From positions 1 to 18,864 of the forward strand of contig JALRJD010000121.1 in assembly GCA_023255165.1 (NCBI GenBank): DNA of 18,864 nucleotides, given 5' to 3'. Positions 7,397 through 14,258 of this stretch are shown here, in pieces (position 1 is the stretch's first letter; the number at the start of each line of letters is the position of its first letter). Both the position numbers and the translations under genes were made by a program. The stretch is from Porticoccaceae bacterium. GTDB taxonomy: Bacteria; Pseudomonadota; Gammaproteobacteria; Pseudomonadales; Porticoccaceae. The notes beneath the pieces are model-generated. The model ran no database searches. It was not told the DNA's origin and was given only the letters and a program-made list of their open reading frames with translations.

Positions 7397-8518
7397 TTAC
7401 TCAATGCCAGAGCTGGTTTTTGAAGAAGAATTATTGGCAAGATCGGCAACGCCCGCAGCGCTGGACTGATCGCGATAGGAGACCGTGACACGCTCACCGT
7501 CAGTGACATAATTTTGTCCAATGGTCACCAGCGCCACCCGGTCGGGCAGACCGCTAACCCAGACGCCAGATTCACTCTCGCCGACATTGATGACCGGCAG
7601 TGAACTGACAATGCCATTTTCATCCACCGCGCGAACAAACAGATGGCCGGCATCATCCAGCAACACCAGGCTCGATGAGATCAAATGGGCTTTAACCGGC
7701 TCGCCGACAATCTGAAGGCTCGCCGACATGCCGGCAAGAACGTCCAGCTGCGGGTTGGCGACTGTGGCTTCCACGCGAAAACTGCGTGTAATCGGATCCG
7801 CTTGGCGCGACAGATAACTGATAGCGCCATTAAGTGACTCACCACTCGCCAGAGTCACCTTTGCCTGACGCTCGAGGGCAATGGTGCTGACATCGCGTTC
7901 TGTGGCGACAGCAGTCACTTTTAACGGGTTGAGTTCAACCACTTGCGCGCAGAGCTGTCCTGGCTGGACAAAATCACCCACTTCCACGGGACGACGCTCA
8001 ACAACGCCATCAAAGGGTGCCTTGACCGATAGATTGGCAATATCCAGACTACTGCGCTCAACCGCAACCCGCGCGGATTCAAGGCGGGTTCGCGCCTGCG
8101 CAATGGCCAGTTCCGACTGATAACCACCCTGCTTGAGCTTTTGCACACCTTTAAATTCAATATCCGCCTGCTTCAGTGCCGCCCGGGCGTGTTGCAAACG
8201 TCGCTCACGATCCTCGCCATCAATCTGACAGATCGCTTCGCCCGCTTTAACGATCGCGCCCTCGGCACCGGGAACGGCAACAATGCGACCCGCTACCTGT
8301 GCTTTTATATCCACTGATCGGTTGGCTTCGGTGCGCGCGCGTAACACCAGCTGTGGGGCGTAATCCTGCACCTCGGACCAGGCCGCTTCAACAACGGTCA
8401 GTTTGGCGGCAGCCGGAGTTGCATTGCTCTCGGTTGAGGAGGAGACAAATAATCCACTGAAAAACCACAGGCCTATGGCCAAGGCGATAACGAGTGAAAC
8501 ACGGACATTGTTATTCAA
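7397..8518 (-). CDS. RND efflux membrane-fusion (periplasmic adaptor) protein
   Basis: This 373-residue protein has an N-terminal hydrophobic segment (about residues 7-26) without a lipobox cysteine, so it is probably anchored by a membrane helix. The lipoyl-like half-motif VDIKAQVAGRIVAVPGAEGAIVKAGEAICQID follows in the usual position (about 68-100, split here by function rather than fold). Next come a short alpha-helical hairpin rich in Ala, Arg and Gln, the second half-motif (SVKAPFDGVVERRPVEVGD), and beta-barrel and membrane-proximal domains. It bridges the downstream permease to an outer-membrane channel. The start is TTG 8518: an in-frame TAA lies just upstream and no ATG or GTG is available near the N terminus, with GGATGG as a plausible ribosome binding site. 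It is the first gene of the two-gene pump operon, with its promoter in 8519-8888. Confidence 0.94.
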   Translation of the reverse strand: MNNNVRVSLVIALAIGLWFFSGLFVSSSTESNATPAAAKLTVVEAAWSEVQDYAPQLVLRARTEANRSVDIKAQVAGRIVAVPGAEGAIVKAGEAICQIDGEDRERRLQHARAALKQADIEFKGVQKLKQGGYQSELAIAQARTRLESARVAVERSSLDIANLSVKAPFDGVVERRPVEVGDFVQPGQLCAQVVELNPLKVTAVATERDVSTIALERQAKVTLASGESLNGAISYLSRQADPITRSFRVEATVANPQLDVLAGMSASLQIVGEPVKAHLISSSLVLLDDAGHLFVRAVDENGIVSSLPVINVGESESGVWVSGLPDRVALVTIGQNYVTDGERVTVSYRDQSSAAGVADLANNSSSKTSSGIE

Positions 8519-8888
8519 AGGTAACCATCCATTTTAGTTGTAAGTTTTCTAGGCCTTTGTTACGGCGTTTGCGGCGCGATAGTTTACTTTGAATGCGGCC
8601 TGATGTCAGGGAAAAAGCGGTTTTGGCGACGTCTAGTATTGGCTCTGTTTCACCCAAATAGCGTGCACCGGGTTGGGTTTTGCACCTGATCCGATCGTGT
8701 TAACTGGCGGAATTGCACTATATTAATGCATATAAACTGTGATGCCTGTGGCAAGTTGCTATGGTTAAAGGTGTCATAGTCGGCACTTTGTGCTTAACCG
8801 GTTGAACCAGACTTCGTCTTCAATAAGACTACTTGAAAGTATTCGTATGTGAGTAACTCATTGAGACATAACCAAAGGATTTGGGGAA
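8519..8888. promoter_or_regulatory. Divergent intergenic region (370 bases)
   Basis: The genes on either side point away from each other, so this stretch must hold promoters for both the efflux operon (minus) and the TonB-like gene (plus). I see AT-rich candidate elements around 8715-8740 (TTGCAC, TATATTAATG, TATAAA) but no pair with convincing spacing. There is an AACCGGTT palindrome in the TTAACCGGTTGAA segment near 8795-8807, and a TGAGTAACTCA inverted repeat just before the gene start, either of which could be an operator. No open frame here looks like a protein, and I see no tRNA or recognisable small RNA. The plus-strand gene has GGGG three bases before its ATG and AAAGGA further up as possible ribosome binding sites. 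Confidence 0.5.
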
Positions 8889-10241
8889 ATGCGCACACAA
8901 TATTCAAAATACCTTTATGCAACAGATGCTGTAAAAAACCTTTTTAATTTTTCTAACCGAACTGCTATACCAGTCTGCCTGGCACTTATTTTCATCACAG
9001 TGAGCCCGGCCAGCCTGTCAGATAATCTTGTCCGCAACGGCAGCAGTGTTTATTCCGATCTCGGCAAGGACCAGTTTGCCGCCGCACTCTATCTTGAAAC
9101 CTACCAAAAAAATCCGCAGGCCATAGAGTCATTACCGGGTGAAAAACGCATGGAAGTTCGGGTGCTGAATAACTACTCCAAACGCCGCTGGTTTAATTTC
9201 TGGATGCAGAGCATCTCGATTAATAACAGCCGCGAAACCTTTTCCGGCTCGGCAAAACAATTGGTCGATCTGATGCAGGCTGCCCAGTCGGCGCCTCAGG
9301 CAGGCGACCTGGTCGAGTATATCTCCAGCCCAAAAAAGGGTACCTCGCTGCGATTTAACGGCACTGTGCTGATTAGCGGCCTGTCCAATCAGGTGTTTGA
9401 TCTGCTGTTGCGCACCTGGATTGGGGGAATTCCGCCCAACGCGGCTTTCAAGGATGAGATTCTCGGAAAACAGAGAAATTTTCAAGCAAACGAACTGTTG
9501 GAGACGGTAGCCACAGACCCTAAACGGATTGCACTGGCCGCCTCCTGGATCAAGCCGCCAGCTCCAGTGGCTAAAACCAAAATCGCTGAAGCCAAATCTG
9601 CACCGGTAGCCGAGACTGCCGCGGTGGCCGCAGCGAAATCTACTGCCGAAAAAGAGGTTGGCAGCAAACCCTCGGAAACTGCCTCTAAAGATAACGCAGC
9701 ATCAGATAATACAGCGCCACGGGATAGTGGCGTGGCAGAACAACTCGCCGCCAACGACAATACTAAAGCCAATAATTCTGATAGTTCCCAAGAGACTTCT
9801 TCGCCTGACAAAGCCCATACTGAAGAGCCCCATACTGGAAAGCCCCATACTGAACAGGCTCTGAAAAAACCTGACAATAGTGCAGAGAAAGCTGAGGCAA
9901 GAATTGAAGAAAGTGATGACGATAATGTCGACTTTAGCGTTACCGCCGCTCTGGCAATGCGCGACTACACCCCAATAATTGTACAAAAGATTTTCCGCCA
10001 GACCAGCTATCCAGGTCGCGCGGTTCAGCGCGGCTGGGAAGGAACGGTGCAAATGTCGGTGTTGATCAGTAAGTCCGGAGAAGTAGAACGAATCACCATC
10101 ACTCAGAGCAGCGAATATGCCATTCTGGACAAGGCCGCGGTTAAAGCCGTGGAGCGGGCGGCGCCATTCCCTGAAATACCTGATGAGCTCAATACCAGGG
10201 TTTTCGATCTCAGCGTTCCGATTACCTTCCAGCTGAAATAA
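8889..10241 (+). CDS. Periplasmic chalcone-isomerase-like domain fused to a TonB C-terminal domain
   Basis: The 450-residue product has four parts. Residues about 24-44 form a hydrophobic export segment (PVCLALIFITVSPAS), which is either a signal peptide with possible cleavage after Ala41 or an uncleaved anchor. Residues about 46-195 follow the pattern of bacterial chalcone-isomerase-like proteins: NGSSVYSDLGKDQFAAALYLE, RWFNFW, a GDLVEYISS/GTSLRFNG strand pair, LLRTWIGGIPPNAAFKDEILG. Residues about 222-345 are an Ala/Lys/Glu/Ser-rich low-complexity linker. Residues about 365-450 are a TonB-type C-terminal domain (YPGRAVQRGWEGTVQMSVLISKSGEVE and a VFDLSVPITF strand). TonB domains contact outer-membrane receptors or peptidoglycan. 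No exbB or exbD is adjacent, so classical energy transduction is not supported here. Ligand and partner are unknown. It is a single-gene unit closed by a terminator at 10263. Confidence 0.85.
   Translation: MRTQYSKYLYATDAVKNLFNFSNRTAIPVCLALIFITVSPASLSDNLVRNGSSVYSDLGKDQFAAALYLETYQKNPQAIESLPGEKRMEVRVLNNYSKRRWFNFWMQSISINNSRETFSGSAKQLVDLMQAAQSAPQAGDLVEYISSPKKGTSLRFNGTVLISGLSNQVFDLLLRTWIGGIPPNAAFKDEILGKQRNFQANELLETVATDPKRIALAASWIKPPAPVAKTKIAEAKSAPVAETAAVAAAKSTAEKEVGSKPSETASKDNAASDNTAPRDSGVAEQLAANDNTKANNSDSSQETSSPDKAHTEEPHTGKPHTEQALKKPDNSAEKAEARIEESDDDNVDFSVTAALAMRDYTPIIVQKIFRQTSYPGRAVQRGWEGTVQMSVLISKSGEVERITITQSSEYAILDKAAVKAVERAAPFPEIPDELNTRVFDLSVPITFQLK
9813..9857 (+). repeat. 15-base in-frame tandem repeat, three units, in the TonB-like linker
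   Basis: Three units sit head to tail at 9813-9827, 9828-9842 and 9843-9857: GCCCATACTGAAGAG, CCCCATACTGGAAAG and CCCCATACTGAACAG. They encode the peptide series AHTEE-PHTGK-PHTEQ within the disordered linker. The unit length is a multiple of three, so copy number can change without breaking the frame. Confidence 0.9.
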
Positions 10242-10262
10242 CGGCCCATGGCCAATCAGACC

Positions 10263-10295
10263 AGCAGCGGCGGATGGCCCTCCGCCGCTGCTTTT
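10263..10295 (+). terminator. Rho-independent terminator after the TonB-like gene
   Basis: A perfect 12-base stem, AGCAGCGGCGGA at 10263-10274 with TCCGCCGCTGCT at 10281-10292, encloses a six-base loop (TGGCCC) and leads into a short T run (10292-10295). It starts 21 bases after the stop codon at 10241, so it separates this gene from ppa. Confidence 0.85.
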
Positions 10296-10312
10296 GCATT
10301 GACAGCTGTTAC

Positions 10313-10341
10313 TGGCCAATTTTTCAGCAAGTCGCTATAAT
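10313..10341 (+). promoter_or_regulatory. Probable sigma-70 promoter of ppa
   Basis: A perfect TATAAT at 10336-10341 is preceded, with 17 bases between, by TGGCCA at 10313-10318, which matches the TTGACA consensus at four of six positions. Transcription would begin around 10348, giving a leader of roughly 95 bases before the ppa ATG. The position between the upstream terminator and ppa supports it. A perfect TTGACA at 10299 is too far away (31 bases) to pair with this -10. Confidence 0.6.
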
Positions 10342-10370
10342 CCGCGCCTCACAAAATTGCATCAGGTCTT

Positions 10371-10390
10371 ATTAAACCAATTGGTTTGAT
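10371..10390. promoter_or_regulatory. 20-base near-perfect palindrome in the ppa leader
   Basis: ATTAAACCAATTGGTTTGAT is self-complementary except for one T/G pair, with a perfect 14-base core AAACCAATTGGTTT at 10374-10387. It lies about 30-50 bases downstream of the predicted transcription start and about 53 bases before the ppa ATG. It has no spacer loop, so an operator for a dimeric regulator is likelier than an RNA hairpin. No regulator can be named. Confidence 0.6.
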
Positions 10391-10443
10391 CTAACCTTTC
10401 TGAATTAACAACTTTTACACTGCGATCACCACGGAAAAATCTT

Positions 10444-10974
10444 ATGAGCTATAACGACATCCCGGCAGGCAAGGATCTGCCAAACGATATTAATGTGATT
10501 ATCGAAATCCCCGCCAATCACGACCCTATCAAATATGAAGTAGACAAGGACAGCGATGCGATATTTGTCGACCGCTTTGTTGCGACACCAATGTTCTATC
10601 CGGCGAATTACGGCTATGTTCCCCAGACGCTATCTGAAGATGGGGACCCGCTGGATGTGTTGGTTGTCTCGCCCTACCCGGTAATGCCTGGATCAGTGAT
10701 CCGCAGCCGTGTGGTTGGCGTGCTGAATATGAGCGATGAATCCGGAGTTGATGCCAAGCTGCTTGCCGTTCCCCACACCAAGCTGACCAAGCTCTACGAT
10801 CATGTTGAAGAGTACGGTGATCTGCCCGAGTTGCTGATCAAGCAGATCGTGCATTACTTTGAGAACTACAAGGCACTGGAACCCGGCAAGTGGGTAAAGG
10901 TTGATGGTTGGGATAATGCCGAAGCAGCGCGAGCTGAAGTAATGGCCTCCCGCGAGCGCTATCTGGCTCAATAA
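10444..10974 (+). CDS. ppa: Inorganic pyrophosphatase, family I
   Basis: This cytoplasmic enzyme hydrolyses pyrophosphate to two phosphates, pulling forward nucleic-acid, protein and lipid synthesis. The 176-residue length is typical of bacterial family I. The metal-binding signature EDGDPLDVLV supplies Asp66, Asp68 and Asp71, and the later pair is Asp98/Asp103 with Lys105; all are shifted by +1 from the E. coli catalytic residues. The other expected contacts (Lys30, Glu32, Arg44, Tyr56) also sit in their expected contexts. The ATG is preceded by ACGGAAAAAT, a modest ribosome binding site. It is monocistronic: its own promoter with TATAAT lies at 10313-10341, a palindrome in the leader, and a strong terminator follows. 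Confidence 0.98.
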   Translation: MSYNDIPAGKDLPNDINVIIEIPANHDPIKYEVDKDSDAIFVDRFVATPMFYPANYGYVPQTLSEDGDPLDVLVVSPYPVMPGSVIRSRVVGVLNMSDESGVDAKLLAVPHTKLTKLYDHVEEYGDLPELLIKQIVHYFENYKALEPGKWVKVDGWDNAEAARAEVMASRERYLAQ

Positions 10975-11033
10975 TCGGCTGGCTGAATTGCCGATTGATT
11001 GGCTGGTTTAACCTCAAGTTTACTGAGCAAAGC

Positions 11034-11099
11034 AAAACCCGACGTTTCCTCAAATGCACTACTGAGATGCACTTCAGTGGAGGAATCGTCGGGTTTTTT
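11034..11099. terminator. Long bidirectional terminator between ppa and rpoS
   Basis: An 18-base stem with one mismatch is formed by AAAACCCGACGTTTCCTC at 11034-11051 and GAGGAATCGTCGGGTTTT at 11080-11097, with a 28-base loop. On the plus strand it ends in a run of six T (11094-11099), serving ppa; on the minus strand the stem ends in TTTT and serves rpoS, whose stop is at 11135. A second partial copy of the arm (CCCGTCGGGTTT) follows at about 11104-11115. Confidence 0.85.
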
Positions 11100-11134
11100 A
11101 TCTCCCGTCGGGTTTGTTGCCTGACGCTGTAACC

Positions 11135-12052
11135 TCACTCTTCTTCCACTTCCTCAAACAGCACATCACTGTTAAGGCCGTGCTTGCGCAGCACATCACG
11201 CAGCCGGCGCAACGCATCCACCTGAATCTGGCGAACCCGCTCTCTGGTCAAGCCAATCTCCAGCCCTACCTGCTCCAGAGTCTCCTCCTGATGGTGCTGC
11301 AACCCAAAGCGCCTGACCAAAACCTCGCGCTGTTTTTCCGGCAGTTGACAGAGCCACTCGTCGAGCGCCTCGAGCAGGTCTTCACCCTCAATCTGCCGCT
11401 CGGGGCTGCAGGATCCCTCCGCGGAAATCGTCTCAATCAGGCTCTTGTCGTTGTCGGCAACCGGTATATCAATAGATGCTATGCGCTCACTCAGGCTGAG
11501 AATCTTGATAACATCGGCGGCCGGCTTGCCAACCTCTTCCGCAATTTCATCCGGCGTTGGCTGGTGATCGAGGCGTTGCGCCAACTTGCGCGATGCACGC
11601 ACATAGACATTGAGTTCCTTGACTATATGCACCGGCAGCCGGATTGTCCGCGTCTGATTCATCAGTGCGCGCTCAATAGTCTGACGAATCCACCAGGTTG
11701 CATAGGTGGAAAAACGATAGCCGAGTTCAGGATCAAACTTTTCTACCGCGCGCATCAGACCTATATTGCCCTCCTCGATCAGATCGAGTAATTCGAGGCC
11801 ACGATTGACATAGCGCCGCGCGATTTTAACCACTAATCGCAGGTTGCTTTCAATCATTCGTTTACGTGCTGATTCATCGCCCTTGAGGAATTTACGGGCA
11901 TAGAAGACTTCTTCGGCCGCTGTGAGCAGCGGGGCGTAGCCTATCTCTTTGAGATAGATACTGGTGGCATCAATTGCCTGATGACTGACTTCCGATAAAC
12001 TTCCCTGATCGTCGGTTACTTCTGCTTGCTGATCTATAAACGTTGGTTCCAT
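11135..12052 (-). CDS. rpoS: RNA polymerase sigma factor RpoS (stationary-phase/general stress)
   Basis: The 305-residue protein carries the sigma-70 core in order: region 1.2 (ATSIYLKEIGYAPLLTAAEE), region 2 with YVNRGLELLDLIEEGNIGLMRAVEKFD and the promoter-melting RFSTYATWWIRQTIERAL, region 3, and region 4 with REVLVRRFGL and the helix-turn-helix LEQVGLEIGLTRERVRQIQ. IYLKEIG, SIDIPVADNDKSLIETI and position directly downstream of nlpD mark it as RpoS rather than RpoD or RpoH. It is about 25 residues shorter at the N terminus than E. coli RpoS. ATG 12052 follows AAAGGGA, a good ribosome binding site. It directs transcription of starvation and stress genes. The 212-base gap to nlpD holds a 16-base tandem repeat and probably part of the leader; in relatives an rpoS promoter also lies inside nlpD. 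Confidence 0.97.
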   Translation of the reverse strand: MEPTFIDQQAEVTDDQGSLSEVSHQAIDATSIYLKEIGYAPLLTAAEEVFYARKFLKGDESARKRMIESNLRLVVKIARRYVNRGLELLDLIEEGNIGLMRAVEKFDPELGYRFSTYATWWIRQTIERALMNQTRTIRLPVHIVKELNVYVRASRKLAQRLDHQPTPDEIAEEVGKPAADVIKILSLSERIASIDIPVADNDKSLIETISAEGSCSPERQIEGEDLLEALDEWLCQLPEKQREVLVRRFGLQHHQEETLEQVGLEIGLTRERVRQIQVDALRRLRDVLRKHGLNSDVLFEEVEEE

Positions 12053-12170
12053 AACGCTATATCCCTTTTCATGTTACTCCGTGTTCCAAGTCACCAACCC
12101 AGTGACCTTTCTGGAACAGTACCGCTTCCGATGATTCACAGTTAACTGCTTTGCTTTCTGGCTTTGCAGC

Positions 12171-12202
12171 TTCTTACTTTCTAACTTTCTTACTTTCTAA
12201 CG
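12171..12202. repeat. 16-base tandem repeat, two units, in the rpoS leader region
   Basis: TTCTTACTTTCTAACT at 12171-12186 is followed directly by TTCTTACTTTCTAACG at 12187-12202, with only the last base differing. In the sense of the rpoS transcript it reads as a purine-rich GTTAGAAAGTAAGAA pair, about 120-150 bases before the rpoS start codon and 62 bases after the nlpD stop. Confidence 0.85.
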
Positions 12203-12264
12203 TTCTACCCGCTCCTGGCTTATTACTGCCAGTGACTTCCTGTCGAGGTAAACCTACTCCATTG

Positions 12265-13068
12265 TTATTTCAAATACGTTTCGGGATTAACCGGGTTCCC
12301 ATCCTTGCGTATTTCGAAATACATGGTTCCATTGGAACCGAGCCGCGAGATAATCTCCATCTGTTTTACAGTCTGCCCCTCTTTAACCATGATCTGGTCA
12401 TTGTGAGCGTAGGCACTGAGTAAAAGCTCGCTGTGCTTAATGATAACCAGCTTACCATACCCGCGTAAACCCTCTCCTGCGTAAACCACAATCCCCGGGG
12501 CGGCGGCGCGCACCGCTGACCGGCTGACCGACTTTATTTTGATACCTTTATGCAGTTCGGATGGGCTGTAGGCCTTGATAACCTTACCTTTGAGCGGCCA
12601 TTGCCACTGCCAGTCAGTCGAATAAACAATCGCTTTGGCAGCGCTTTTAGGCTTGTTTTGAGGACTATTTGTTACTTTTGGCGCGGCTGTGGTCACCGAA
12701 GAGTTACTTGTTGAACGAGGTTTTGACGCTTGTATGGCAGTCTTTTTCGCCTGTTTATCGACACTTTTCGCGGCACTGTTGCTGATCTTGCTTACATCCA
12801 GTGACAGCAACTGGCCTCGATTGATCACAAACGGTTCGCGAATACCATTGGCTCGCGCCAGCTTGCGAAAGTCGAGATCATAGCGCCAGGCGATGGAGTA
12901 GAGGGTTTCTCCGGGCTCAACCTGATGCACCATAATTTTGCTGCTGGGCGGCTCGGAGCGACTGCTCACCGGCGCCGAATTAACGCTGCAGCCCGCCAGC
13001 CCGACAACGGTGGTGAGCACCAGTAGAGGGGCCAGTAAAGAGACTGTTGGGGTCAATCCAATTATCAA
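12265..13068 (-). CDS. nlpD: NlpD-type lipoprotein: LysM plus degenerate LytM (M23) domain, amidase activator
   Basis: The 267-residue product starts with a signal peptide ending in a lipobox, LAGC with the lipidated Cys27; Ser28 at the next position predicts outer-membrane sorting. A LysM peptidoglycan-binding domain occupies about residues 46-92 (HQVEPGETLYSIAWRYDLDFRKLARANGI). A Ser/Lys/Ala-rich linker (about 95-148) and a LytM domain (about 155-267) follow. The metal ligands of active M23 peptidases are missing: HKGIKI has Lys where the catalytic Asp should be, and MYFEIR has Tyr250 instead of His. This fits NlpD, which does not cut peptidoglycan but activates the amidase AmiC during cell separation. 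The start is TTG 13068; an in-frame stop lies upstream and no ATG is available. It sits immediately upstream of rpoS, as in relatives. Confidence 0.93.
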   Translation of the reverse strand: MIIGLTPTVSLLAPLLVLTTVVGLAGCSVNSAPVSSRSEPPSSKIMVHQVEPGETLYSIAWRYDLDFRKLARANGIREPFVINRGQLLSLDVSKISNSAAKSVDKQAKKTAIQASKPRSTSNSSVTTAAPKVTNSPQNKPKSAAKAIVYSTDWQWQWPLKGKVIKAYSPSELHKGIKIKSVSRSAVRAAAPGIVVYAGEGLRGYGKLVIIKHSELLLSAYAHNDQIMVKEGQTVKQMEIISRLGSNGTMYFEIRKDGNPVNPETYLK

Positions 13069-13115
13069 AATAGACTGCCTGCAGAGTGTTATAGCCAGTT
13101 ATCATACCGTCTGGC

Positions 13116-13157
13116 TCATTAATTGGGGTTCATTATTTGGAGTTCATTAATTGCGGC
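13116..13157. repeat. 14-base tandem repeat, three units, upstream of nlpD
   Basis: Three units lie end to end at 13116-13129, 13130-13143 and 13144-13157: TCATTAATTGGGGT, TCATTATTTGGAGT and TCATTAATTGCGGC. They sit 47-89 bases upstream of the nlpD start codon, where its promoter would be expected. A small hairpin (CGCGGT at 13166-13171 with ACCGCG at 13180-13185) lies beside them without a T run. Confidence 0.85.
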
Positions 13158-13217
13158 CCAAGAATCGCGGTTTAAAAATACCGCGCCAAAAACCACATCC
13201 CATTGAACAACCGGCGC

Positions 13218-13243
13218 TTATTAAAAGTTCCTATTAAAAGATC
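13218..13243. repeat. 13-base tandem repeat, two units, just after the DUF368 gene
   Basis: TTATTAAAAGTTC at 13218-13230 and CTATTAAAAGATC at 13231-13243 differ at two positions. They lie 16-42 bases beyond the DUF368 stop, on the nlpD side. Confidence 0.65.
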
Positions 13244-13259
13244 ACGTTAACCGCGCGCT

Positions 13260-14201
13260 TTAGAGCGTACTGTCCTGATTTCGCGACCCAACATATTCCA
13301 AACCCAACACCAAAATCAAGCCGACCAGCATGGCTGTCACACTCATCGCTGTCTGCGCATCCATACCCACCAGCTCGGTGTATTGACTGGGCCAGAGATT
13401 CTGCGCCGACAACACAATAGTCTTGCCAGAGTTGCTGACCACCGATTCCAGCACCTGCTTCCAGGGCCAGATAATATTCAGACTGCCGACCAGAAACCCG
13501 CACATCATGGCGATTACCAGGCTCTCATAGTGCGCCAGCATCCACGACAGCAAGCGGCTAAACATCGACAAACCAATAATGCCGCCGAGACCAAAGACCA
13601 GCAGAATATCCACCTGCACATCGGCGATGGCACCGATAAAAACCGGGTAGAGCCCCAGCAGCATAAGAATAAAGGAGCCTGAAATACCGGGTAAAATCAT
13701 CGCACAGAGGGCGATGCAACCGGCGAAAAACATGGTTACCAGCGTGCCCTCAAGCTGCACCGAGGGCGCCACCGACACCGCCCAGGCAATAACAATGCCG
13801 ATCACAAACAGTAACAGTTCCGGCCAGCGCATCAGGTGGTATTGGCGCAGCAGATAGATCACCGACCCGGCAATCAAACCGACGAAAAAGGACCACAGCG
13901 GCAGCGGATGCTCGACCAGCAGATACTGCATCACCACAGCGAGCGAAAACAGACTGGTCAAAATACCGCTGAGCAGTACCACCAGAAAATTACCGTTGAT
14001 ATGCCGCCAGGCGGCCGCAATGCCCTGGGATTTTAAAACCCGGAGCGCCTGTAAATTCAATGATTTAATAGTGTCGATCAGTTCGATATAGATACCACTG
14101 ACAAAGGCAATGGTGCCTCCGGAGACCCCTGGAACCACATCGGCAGCACCCATCGCCAGACCTTTGGAAAAAAGTAACAGGTATTGCCTAAAACTGCGCA
14201 T
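13260..14201 (-). CDS. popT: DUF368 membrane protein, undecaprenyl-phosphate translocase (PopT type)
   Basis: This 313-residue integral membrane protein has about eight to nine hydrophobic segments and the two inverted-repeat signatures of the family: DVVPGVSGGT near residue 21 and ILPGISGSF in the middle. DUF368 proteins (PopT) are reported to return undecaprenyl phosphate, the lipid carrier for peptidoglycan and other surface glycans, across the inner membrane for reuse. I chose ATG 14201 because GGAG lies five bases upstream; the longer frame from GTG 14207 would put that GGAG against the start codon. It follows pcm by 57 bases and precedes nlpD by about 190, so a pcm-popT transcript is likely. 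The function is inferred from the family, not shown here. Confidence 0.9.
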   Translation of the reverse strand: MRSFRQYLLLFSKGLAMGAADVVPGVSGGTIAFVSGIYIELIDTIKSLNLQALRVLKSQGIAAAWRHINGNFLVVLLSGILTSLFSLAVVMQYLLVEHPLPLWSFFVGLIAGSVIYLLRQYHLMRWPELLLFVIGIVIAWAVSVAPSVQLEGTLVTMFFAGCIALCAMILPGISGSFILMLLGLYPVFIGAIADVQVDILLVFGLGGIIGLSMFSRLLSWMLAHYESLVIAMMCGFLVGSLNIIWPWKQVLESVVSNSGKTIVLSAQNLWPSQYTELVGMDAQTAMSVTAMLVGLILVLGLEYVGSRNQDSTL

Positions 14202-14258
14202 GGTCACTCCAAAGTGGATTTGTAAAACTGTGGTGCTGAGGTCCGCCGGCGAATTTAT

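Noticed and set aside
10299..10304. TTGACA as the -35 of the ppa promoter
   Set aside because: It is 31 bases from the TATAAT at 10336, and no -10-like hexamer lies at 16-18 bases from it.
11114..11791. 225-codon plus-strand frame opposite rpoS
   Set aside because: It is antisense to the conserved sigma-factor regions and has no independent evidence such as a ribosome binding site or known family.
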